Part shown: positions 39,401 through 46,597 of the stretch, piece by piece
Layout of the letters: each line of letters begins with the position of its first letter
Numbering within the stretch: the stretch's first letter is position 1
From: CAVRAW01 sp963716135
GTDB lineage: Bacteria; Planctomycetota; Planctomycetia; Pirellulales; JADZDJ01
Assembly: GCA_963716135.1 (NCBI GenBank)
Contig: OY970289.1
Span: 3,906,001-3,970,000 of the forward strand
Direction of reading: 5' to 3'
DNA length: 64,000 bases
Made by a program: the position numbers and the translations under genes
Notes under the pieces: generated by a model
Told to the model about the DNA's origin: nothing
The model's database searches: none
Seen by the model: the letters and a program-made list of their open reading frames with translations, nothing else

Positions 39401-40414
39401 GAACTTCAACAGATGGCCGAAGCGAAATACTCTGTCCAGGATCAAGCCCGACCCTCCGTGCCGATCGTATTCGAAGGCAACGTGCCGGCCGACATCCGGC
39501 GGAACAAAGCTCTGAACGACCTACTGCGCGCCGCCGACTGGCCGCTGCAGTCGGCGCCGGTGCATGCCTGGCTGGGCGAGGCGATTGCGATCAAGGATCC
39601 CACGGCTGCCGTGTTTCGACCGCAAAGCGGCGATAATTTATTGATCGTGGGTCAGCGACAGGAAAGCGCGATGGGGCTGTTGTCCGCGGCCATGATCAGC
39701 CTGGCCGCGCAGCATCGCCCCAGCTCCAAGGGGGCGGAAGTGGCCTCCGCTTTTGCCGCCGGCAGCGTGGCGCGGTTTTACGTGGTCGAGCACGATCGGC
39801 CCGCCGATTTGCCGATCGACCACACGCTGGCCGATTTCCGCAGCGGTCTGGCGGCGTTATCGACGGCCCTGCCGCATGCGGTGCATTCCGCCGGACGGCG
39901 CGATCTGCCCGCGATGCTGACCGAAGTGGCAGCGGAAGTGCAGCGGCGGCAAACCGACGACGAACGCCGCGCCGCGGCGATTTATCTGATCATTTCCGAC
40001 ATCGGCCGCTTCCGCGATCTACGCCGCGATGAAGGAGACCTGGGCTTCTCCTTGGGCGGCGAGGGCAAACCTGCCAGCCCCGCGCAGATGCTGAGCACGA
40101 TCGTCCGTGACGGTCCGGCCGTCGGCGTTTACACGGCGGTGTGGTGCGATTCATTGAACACGGTCAACCGCACGTTCGATCGGCAGACGCTGCGCGAATT
40201 CACCCTGCGCGTGCTCTTTCAAATGAGCGCCAACGACAGCAGTCACCTGATCGATTCGCCCTTGGCCAGCAAGTTGGGCCCGCACGTGGCGATTTTTCAC
40301 AATGAAGAGGAAGGGCGGCTAGAAAAATTCCGCCCCTACTCCTGGCCGTCGCCCGAATGGCTGGCAAGCGTGCAGGAGCAATTCCAACTGCGCGCCGCGG
40401 CGGAAAATGTGTGA
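36433..40414 (+). CDS. Membrane FtsK/SpoIIIE-type ATPase, EccC/EssC-like (frame broken twice)
   Basis: After repair of two frame breaks the product has about 1327 residues. Residues about 1-190 are a cytoplasmic coiled coil. Two membrane helices follow at about 211-233 and 240-261. A second long coiled coil (about 265-400) precedes three FtsK-like modules. Module 1 (about 460-740) lacks a Walker A lysine (KASGEGRRRAIEAI). Module 2 has an intact Walker A, AGKTGSGKST (about 760), and Walker B, ILLIVDEFQE. Module 3 (from about 1005) again lacks it (VGQRQESAMG). The breaks lie at the GCGC cluster at 37001-37012 (one base missing) and at 38650-38655 (restoring PLGRAGATKLQ). The layout fits type VII secretion motors better than chromosome translocases, which lack three modules. 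Confidence 0.82.
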
Positions 40415-40446
40415 GTTTCACCGGCGGCCGATCTCATTTAGCTGAG

Positions 40447-41625
40447 CTATCCCCGCTCCTCGGCAGTAACTTCGAGCGTAATTACGGCGCCGTTGCGCAC
40501 GATTATGACCGGCACTTTTGCGCCTACCGGAGTTCGCGCGATCATTAATAACAATTGATTAGGATCGATTACCGGCCGACCATTGTATTCCACGATGACG
40601 TCGTCGGGTTGGATGCCAGCACGCTCGGCAGGCCCGCCGGGCTTTGTGCCCTCCACGAGAGCACCGGTCGAGTACTCCAGCGGCAAGTGGAACTTTGAAG
40701 CGACCGCGGGGGTGATCGCCTTGTCGTCCACTAAGACACCGATATAACTTCGCACCACCTTGACGTTGCTTCGAAACAGCTTGTACAGCACATCGCGAAC
40801 GGTGTTGCTGGGGATTGCGAAGCCAATTCCCTGCCCCAAAATAACGGTATTGATTCCCACGACTTTACCTTCGATATCGACCAGTGGGCCACCGCTGCTG
40901 CCGGGATTGATCGCTGCGTCGGTTTGCAAGAATTCCTGCTCAACATTTGACGATGTCAGATGACCATGACGGCCTTTGGCGCTGATAATGCCGGAAGTCA
41001 CTGTCTGATCCAACCCATACGGATTGCCGATGGCCCACACCATTTCGCCGACTTCGACTTTATCACTATCGCCGAGTTCGGCAGGATGGAGATCGGTGGC
41101 GTCAATTTTCAGGACCGCCAGATCGATTCCCGGATCACCCCCTTCCGTCGTGGCGAGATAAGCGTGTTGGTCCTCCAGGACAACCTCGATTCGGTATGCA
41201 CCTTCGACGACATGCTGATTGGTTACGACGTAGCCGGCTGAATCGACGATCACACCTGACCCCTGGATTGTCTCGCCGACGGTGCGGTTACGGCCGCTGA
41301 GCAGAATCGCCAAATCATCGCGAACCGCGATCGTTCGGTAAGCGTTAACGTGCACTACGCTGGGCTTCAGCTTGCGGTACACCAACGTGAACGCCTTGCT
41401 GAGCGCCTTGAGGTTCATGTCGGGCGCGACATCGTGAATCGCCCGCAACTCCCCGCGCGTGCGATAATACTGAATTCGTTCGACCATCGCCGGCAGATAG
41501 GCCAGCACGATCACTCCCAAAAGGAGCAAGAGCAACAAGGAAGTGCGGCTAAACCGGCGCCGTGGCGCGCCCGTTAGCGATCGATCGGGCTGCGACTGAT
41601 CCGCGGAAGGAGGAAAGTCGTTCAT
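40447..41625 (-). CDS. HtrA/DegP-type serine protease with PDZ domain
   Basis: The 392-residue product has a single N-terminal membrane anchor (about residues 28-48) and a trypsin-like domain with the triad His (VVTNQHVVEGA), Asp (GIDLAVLKI) and Ser (NPGSSGGPL). A C-terminal PDZ domain follows (KPGGPAERAGIQPDDVIVEYNG). It is a DegS-like membrane-anchored periplasmic protease for envelope quality control or regulated proteolysis. It is convergent with the type VII-like locus, with 32 bases between the stops. I have no evidence that it processes the products of that locus. Confidence 0.93.
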   Translation of the reverse strand: MNDFPPSADQSQPDRSLTGAPRRRFSRTSLLLLLLLGVIVLAYLPAMVERIQYYRTRGELRAIHDVAPDMNLKALSKAFTLVYRKLKPSVVHVNAYRTIAVRDDLAILLSGRNRTVGETIQGSGVIVDSAGYVVTNQHVVEGAYRIEVVLEDQHAYLATTEGGDPGIDLAVLKIDATDLHPAELGDSDKVEVGEMVWAIGNPYGLDQTVTSGIISAKGRHGHLTSSNVEQEFLQTDAAINPGSSGGPLVDIEGKVVGINTVILGQGIGFAIPSNTVRDVLYKLFRSNVKVVRSYIGVLVDDKAITPAVASKFHLPLEYSTGALVEGTKPGGPAERAGIQPDDVIVEYNGRPVIDPNQLLLMIARTPVGAKVPVIIVRNGAVITLEVTAEERG

Positions 41626-41939
41626 GCGTCAATTCTGTTATTCACAATTTGCCCCAGCCCTGCGAAACCTCAGTATACCGTAAACCGCGGATGCAACTGG
41701 GGGCGAGCATGGGGCGGGAAAATCGCCGACTTCAAGCGCGACGGCGATTTGAAAATGTCGAGGGGCATCGCGTCTCCTCTAGACCGCACAACCGGCAATT
41801 TCGGCACCCGCGAAACCAAAACACCTAACTGACACACGTTGCCAATCAGTGCTTTGACCTATGTTTTGATAATGCACGAATCCCGAAATCCAGGCGTATC
41901 GGGTTTGGGAACTCCACGTTTTGCCGACGGCAACGAGCC
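41626..41939. other. Divergent non-coding region
   Basis: About 314 bases between the htrA-like gene and the zinc-ribbon membrane protein gene. TATACT on the minus strand at 41677-41672 is a possible -10 for the protease gene, but no -35 matches well. Nothing else is recognisable. Confidence 0.45.
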
Positions 41940-42989
41940 ATGAGCCAGCATCAATCGATCAAGCCGACACCACTTCCCAGCGCGCTGCGCTGCGAGAAAT
42001 GCAATGCGCGAATCGATCCCAAGCAGGGTTGGTGCGGCCGTTGCGGTTGGTATCCGACGCTGGAAATCTTCCTGGATCTGGAACCCTGGGACCGCGAACC
42101 GACGCCCGAGGAACAAGCCGAAAAGAAAGAGACCGACAAACTTGCCGCGTGGCGCAAGCTGATTCCGTTGTGGGGTTGGAAGATGGCCGGCGGAGTCGTC
42201 GGTTTGTTGCTCATTAGTTTGCTGGCTCGGTTTCTATTGCCAGGCCACGGCAATTACAAATTCGTGTGGACGGTCAGCCAAATGGTGATCGGCGGCCTGG
42301 TGCTGCTGGGCGCGCATTTGAGTTGCTACGTGTTTGCGAGCCTGGAAAACGACCGGCTCACGCCGCTGGACATCATCGCGCGGCCAATTACGATCTGGAT
42401 GACCGTGGGAAGTTCGCTGCCGCAAACTTTTTGGCGTGTAGCGCTGGCGATCTGGGGTTTGGCGGCCTTCCAATTCGCGCCCATGGTGGGTGGCTTTGCA
42501 AACCGCGATCTGCTTGATTGGGGCGGTCACCCGGCAAAAATCAGCCTCGTCAAAGCGGTCGATGCCCAGGCCGATAAACAGAGCGGCATCAACGGGCTGC
42601 AAGACGCCATTCAAAATGCGGCCAAAAGCGCCGATACCTATGCCCCCAGCTCCGCCACGGCCAAGATTTTCGTTGATTGCCTGATCCTCGGATTTGACCC
42701 GCTGGGTCAGAACGATTTTCAATCGCTCGTGCTCGCTGCCGAAGTCGATGGAAAGCTTCGATTTGTGGGCTCCGTCAGTTCGGGCATCAAGCCGGAAGAT
42801 CACGCCGAGCTTAATACGCGCATGAGAAAAATTATCCAGGCCAACCCGTTCATCCCCGTCGGCATGTCGGCCACATGGATCAAGCCGATGCTCACCTGCC
42901 GTGTAATGGCCAAGGAATGGTCGGAGACGCACAAGCTGGTGCGGCCCGAGTTTGTGGAAATGCTGAACGACATTTCGGTCAAGCAATAG
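41940..42989 (+). CDS. Zinc-ribbon membrane protein, function unknown
   Basis: I do not recognise this family. The 349-residue protein starts with a C4 zinc ribbon (CEKCNARIDPKQGWCGRCGW, residues 17-36). After an acidic linker come three or four hydrophobic segments (about 82-97, 107-130, 140-180). The C-terminal half (about 195-345) is soluble and probably alpha-beta: IFVDCLILGFDPLGQNDFQSL, VDGKLRFVGSV and MLTCRVMAKEWSETHKLV. No catalytic motif is evident. The order ribbon - helices - soluble domain is that of a membrane-tethered sensor or binding protein. It has no operon partner; aat follows after 83 bases. Confidence 0.7.
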   Translation: MSQHQSIKPTPLPSALRCEKCNARIDPKQGWCGRCGWYPTLEIFLDLEPWDREPTPEEQAEKKETDKLAAWRKLIPLWGWKMAGGVVGLLLISLLARFLLPGHGNYKFVWTVSQMVIGGLVLLGAHLSCYVFASLENDRLTPLDIIARPITIWMTVGSSLPQTFWRVALAIWGLAAFQFAPMVGGFANRDLLDWGGHPAKISLVKAVDAQADKQSGINGLQDAIQNAAKSADTYAPSSATAKIFVDCLILGFDPLGQNDFQSLVLAAEVDGKLRFVGSVSSGIKPEDHAELNTRMRKIIQANPFIPVGMSATWIKPMLTCRVMAKEWSETHKLVRPEFVEMLNDISVKQ

Positions 42990-43072
42990 GCCGATTGTCT
43001 GGCTGGGCATCTCGAAGTAGCTTAACAGTTTGTGCCGCTTCGATTCTGCTGTCGTTCATTCCGGCGTCGTCC

Positions 43073-43752
43073 ATGTCGGCCTTGTCGCCATCGCGGTTTT
43101 TTCCCCCTGCCCAGCGCGCCAATCGCAGGGGATTGGTGCAGATCGGCGGCGAGCTTTCCGCCGATTGGCTATTGGACGCCTACCGGCACGGCATTTTTCC
43201 CTGGCCGCTGCTGGACGATTGTCCGGAAGTGCAATGGTGGTCGCCGGATCCCCGGGCGATTTTCGAGCTGGATGGCTTTCACATTTCGCGCCGCCTTGCC
43301 GCCACGCTGCGCAGCGGCAGATTCAGCGTCACGAGCGATCGCGACTTTGCCGGCGTCATTCAAGGTTGCGCCACGGCAGTCGATCGCATGGGCCGCACCT
43401 GGCTGACGCCCGAAATGATTGCGGCGTACGGGCGCATGCACGAGCTGGGTCACGCTCACAGCGTCGAGGTCTGGCAGGCGGGCGAGCTGGCCGGCGGCGT
43501 CTACGGCGTGGCAATCGGCGGATTGTTCGCCGGCGAATCGATGTTTCGCTACCGGCGCGATGCATCGAAAGTGGCGCTTACGCACCTGATGCGTCACCTC
43601 AACGAGCGCGGCTACACCCTCTTCGACATCCAGCAGCTCACCGAGCACACCGCCAGTCTGGCGCGATCGAAATTCCGCGCGACGATTATCTCCTGCGGCT
43701 TGCCTCTGCTCTCGACTTGCCGGTAACCTTCGGCGAGATCGGTTCGGCTTAG
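43073..43752 (+). CDS. aat: Leucyl/phenylalanyl-tRNA--protein transferase (frame broken once)
   Basis: From ATG 43073 the protein has the Aat family signatures YRHGIFPWPL, VQWWSPDPRAIFELDGFHI, RTWLTPEMIAAYGRMHELGHAHSVEVW and GGLFAGESMFRYRRDASK. Aat adds Leu or Phe from aminoacyl-tRNA to N-terminal Arg or Lys of proteins, making them N-degron substrates for ClpAP. The frame breaks at the GCGC at 43661-43664. Adding one G gives TASLGAIEIPRDDYLLRLASAL and a stop at 43752, the expected C-terminus. Without repair the end would be wrong. tsaE follows 17 bases downstream. Confidence 0.92.
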
Positions 43753-43769
43753 ATTTGGCATTAATTTTA

Positions 43770-44216
43770 ATGAATGATTCATTTATTTTGGACGTCGCCG
43801 ATGAGCGAGGGACATTGGCACTGGGCGAATCTCTGGCCGCGGTGCTTCCACGCAACTGCGTCATCGCGCTCATCGGGCCTTTGGGCGCCGGCAAAACACG
43901 CCTGGTCCAAGCTGTGGCGCTGGCTGCGGAGGTTGAAGAAGGGATTGTCGCCAGTCCTACGTTCGTCTTAGTGCATGAATACGCGGGCCGCGTGCCGATT
44001 TTTCACTTCGATGCCTACCGGCTGCGCGGCGCCGAAGAATTTCTCGCGCTGGGACCGGAAGAATACTTCGCGCGCGACGGATGGAGCATCATCGAATGGG
44101 GAGATCGCGTATCCTCGGCGCTGCCGGAGGAAAGACTGGAAATCGCCATTGAACCGACCGGTGACACCGTCCGGCGATTCACCATCCGCGCATTGGGGGC
44201 GCTGACGCAAACGTAG
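43770..44216 (+). CDS. tsaE: tRNA threonylcarbamoyladenosine biosynthesis ATPase TsaE
   Basis: The 148-residue protein has the TsaE P-loop GPLGAGKTRL, the SPTFVLVHEYAG motif and the C-terminal FHFDAYRL and GWSIIEWGDRV blocks. TsaE is the ATPase that works with TsaB and TsaD to make the t6A modification at tRNA position 37. ATG 43770 is preferred to the TTG five codons upstream. The gene follows aat closely and may be co-transcribed. The usual partners tsaB and tsaD are not in the window. Confidence 0.93.
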   Translation: MNDSFILDVADERGTLALGESLAAVLPRNCVIALIGPLGAGKTRLVQAVALAAEVEEGIVASPTFVLVHEYAGRVPIFHFDAYRLRGAEEFLALGPEEYFARDGWSIIEWGDRVSSALPEERLEIAIEPTGDTVRRFTIRALGALTQT

Positions 44217-44253
44217 TGGCCAAACTCCAATCCAACTTCGGCCGGCCGGGTCG

Positions 44254-44550
44254 CTAGCGGTTCTTATTTCGTTCGACTTCAACGTCGACGCCCGGCGCAT
44301 TCACTTCGACATTCCCCTTCTCGGCCTTCACATCGACACCCGGTGCTTTCACGTCGACATTTCCCTTGTCGGCCTTCACATCGACGCCCGGTGCATGCGT
44401 TTCGACGCCTGGACGATTTTCCATGGCAGGACGATCCTCTACCGCAGGCCGATTCGGCGGGAGCGGTGGAGCGTTCGGATTCCTTTGATCGTTGCATCCA
44501 GCTAGCGGAAGAATTGCGCCCAGAACGACAGCAAATGCGATTGCTCTCAT
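44254..44550 (-). CDS. Small repeat-containing lipoprotein
   Basis: The 98-residue precursor has a lipoprotein signal with lipobox LAGC (Cys19), a Pro/Asn-rich stretch and then an alternating repeat of APGVDVKA and DKGNVDVKA-like units (APGVDVKADKGNVDVKAPGV...), about 2.5 copies of about 20 residues. The alternating Val/Asp/Val pattern suggests a short beta-stranded or disordered tether. No function can be given. It lies just downstream of hslU on the same strand; the gap of about 75 bases leaves co-transcription open. Confidence 0.75.
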   Translation of the reverse strand: MRAIAFAVVLGAILPLAGCNDQRNPNAPPLPPNRPAVEDRPAMENRPGVETHAPGVDVKADKGNVDVKAPGVDVKAEKGNVEVNAPGVDVEVERNKNR

Positions 44551-44624
44551 GATACTTCTCCATTAAGGGGCTCTCGGGGAGTCCTTCGGACCAGCGGCAA
44601 TCAGCCGCAAAACCCATGCCCGAC

Positions 44625-45959
44625 TTACAGAATAAACTTGCTCACATCTTCATCTTCCGCCAAGGCCGCCAATTTTTGATTAACGTATGCGGAATTGATT
44701 TTCACCTTCCCGCGCCCCATGTCTGGCGCTTCGAAGCTGAGTTCTTCCAGCAGGCGTTCCATGATCGTGTAGAGCCGCCGCGCGCCAATGTTCTGGGTGG
44801 TTTGATTCACTCGGAAAGCGAAATCGGCCAGAGCCTCGACGGCATCCGGGGTGAATTCCAATTCCACCCCTTCCGTACTCAACAGCGCCAGGTATTGTTT
44901 GGTCAGCGCACTTTTCGGCTCGGTCAAGATGCGGATGAAGTCGTCCTTTGTTAAGTCCGTCAGTTTCACGCGGATGGGAAATCGCCCTTGTAATTCCGGC
45001 ATTAGCTCGCTGGGTTTGGCGCGATGGAATGCCCCGGCGGCAATGAAGAGCACGTGATCAGTGTGCACGTATCCGTAGCGGGTTTGCACGGTCGTGCCTT
45101 CCACAATCGGCAACAGGTCGCGCTGCACTCCCTGGCGGGAAACATCGGCCCCTTTGCCCTCGCTGGCCACGATCTTATCGAGTTCGTCCAGAAAGATGAT
45201 TCCCACGTTTTCGGCCAACTGGATCGCCTGCTGATTGATGTTCTCCTTATTCAGCATGGAATCGCATTCGTGATCGAACAGGATCTTCCTCGCATCGGCC
45301 ACGGTCACCTCGCGGCGCACCGTGTTCTTGGGCAGAATTTTTTCGAACATTCCCTGTAGATCGAAATCGACTTGTTCCATGCCCATGCCGCTGAACATCA
45401 TCGGCGCGGCCTTTTGCTCGGTGGTGATTTCCACCTTGCGCTGCTCCATTTCGCCGGCCTCGAGCATCGCCCGCATTTTGTCCCGCGTGCGTTCGTGGCG
45501 CTGGGGCGACTCGGGGCTGTCGGGGGCAGCGTCGTAGTGCGGCGGGGCGGGGGCGAGCAGATCGACCAACCGCTCGTTCACGCGTCGCCTGGCCTCGGCT
45601 TCCACGTTCTTTCGCTCCCGTTCCGTGACCAGCGTGATGGCATTTTCCACCAATTCGCGAATCATGCTTTCCACGTCGCGGCCGTAATAGCCCACCTCGG
45701 TGTACTTCGTCGCTTCCACTTTGATAAATGGTGCGCCAGTGAGCTTCGCCAGCCGCCGCGCGATCTCCGTTTTGCCGACGCCGGTGGGGCCGATCATCAG
45801 AATATTCTTCGGCGCCACTTCGGCCTTCATGTCGTCGGGCAAATGCTGCCGTCGCCATCGATTTCGAATGGCGATGGCCACGGCCCGCTTGGCGTCGGAC
45901 TGCCCAACGATATGCCGGTCTAGCTCTTCGACAATTTGTCGCGGCGTCAACTCACGCAT
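44625..45959 (-). CDS. hslU: ATP-dependent protease ATPase subunit HslU
   Basis: The AAA+ unfoldase of the HslVU protease. It has ELDRHIVGQSDAKRAVAIA, Walker A GPTGVGKTE, the pore loop GYYGRDV, an I-domain (about residues 110-220), Walker B IIFLDELDKI and a C-terminal sensor-2 region ending VSKFIL, the HslV-activating tail. The length of 444 residues fits the family. The start at 45959 overlaps the hslV stop (TAATG), so the two are coupled; upstream in-frame codons lie inside hslV and are rejected. Confidence 0.96.
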   Translation of the reverse strand: MRELTPRQIVEELDRHIVGQSDAKRAVAIAIRNRWRRQHLPDDMKAEVAPKNILMIGPTGVGKTEIARRLAKLTGAPFIKVEATKYTEVGYYGRDVESMIRELVENAITLVTERERKNVEAEARRRVNERLVDLLAPAPPHYDAAPDSPESPQRHERTRDKMRAMLEAGEMEQRKVEITTEQKAAPMMFSGMGMEQVDFDLQGMFEKILPKNTVRREVTVADARKILFDHECDSMLNKENINQQAIQLAENVGIIFLDELDKIVASEGKGADVSRQGVQRDLLPIVEGTTVQTRYGYVHTDHVLFIAAGAFHRAKPSELMPELQGRFPIRVKLTDLTKDDFIRILTEPKSALTKQYLALLSTEGVELEFTPDAVEALADFAFRVNQTTQNIGARRLYTIMERLLEELSFEAPDMGRGKVKINSAYVNQKLAALAEDEDVSKFIL

Positions 45960-46489
45960 TAGAGTTCTTCCACCACGATGTTGGTGTTCGTATAGATGTC
46001 GATCCCGGCAGCGATTTCCAGCGACTTCCGCACGATCTCGACTGCCGATAGCGACGAATGTTCGACCAGCGCCCGGGCCGCCGCCACGGCATAGGAACCT
46101 CCAGAACCGATACCCAGCACGCCGTCGGTGGGCTGAATCACATCGCCGGTGCCGGAGACCAACAGGGTGTTTTTGGCGTCGACGACCGCCAGGAGCGCTT
46201 CCAATCGCCGCAGCGCGCGATCGGTGCGCCATTCTTTCGCCAACTCCGTCGCAGCCCGGGGGACGTTCGAGGGGAAATCTTTCAGCTTCGCTTCGAATCG
46301 TTCCAGCAAAGCGAACGCATCAGCCGCCGCGCCCGCGAATCCGCAAATCACTTTGCCTTCCGCCAGGCGGCGAATCTTGACGGCGTCGGCCTTCATTACG
46401 GAACTGCCCAGCGTCACCTGGCCGTCGCCCCCCAGCGCCACTTTGCCCTGATGCCGCACCGTGAGAATGGTTGTCGAGCGGACTTTCAT
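45959..46489 (-). CDS. hslV: ATP-dependent protease peptidase subunit HslV
   Basis: The 176-residue proteasome-like subunit starts MKVRSTTILTVRHQ; the threonine after the short propeptide is the catalytic nucleophile. GDGQVTLG, KIRRLAEGKVICGFAGAAAD and GIGSGGSYAVAAA are family motifs. It forms the dodecameric chamber capped by HslU. The frame is open to 46774 but the extension overlaps the divergent P-type ATPase gene and lacks family similarity. It is the first gene of hslVU. Confidence 0.95.
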   Translation of the reverse strand: MKVRSTTILTVRHQGKVALGGDGQVTLGSSVMKADAVKIRRLAEGKVICGFAGAAADAFALLERFEAKLKDFPSNVPRAATELAKEWRTDRALRRLEALLAVVDAKNTLLVSGTGDVIQPTDGVLGIGSGGSYAVAAARALVEHSSLSAVEIVRKSLEIAAGIDIYTNTNIVVEEL

Positions 46490-46556
46490 ACGCCAAAACT
46501 GCGATGAGAGACAAAAGCGGAATTCGATTTGCCAGTATGGCGGAAAAGAGATTCGC

Positions 46557-46586
46557 CTGCCAGGGGTGGCGCCTGCGACGTATAAT
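46557..46586 (+). promoter_or_regulatory. Candidate promoter of the metal ATPase gene
   Basis: CTGCCA (46557-46562), an 18-base spacer and a perfect TATAAT (46581-46586) lie only 11 bases before the ATG at 46598, so the transcript would be nearly leaderless. Confidence 0.5.
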
Positions 46587-46597
46587 TCCGCAGTCTC

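Noticed and set aside
45960..46232. Long N-terminal extension of hslU inside hslV
   Set aside because: The added residues are Arg-rich and overlap hslV codons; the TAATG overlap and family length fix the start at 45959.
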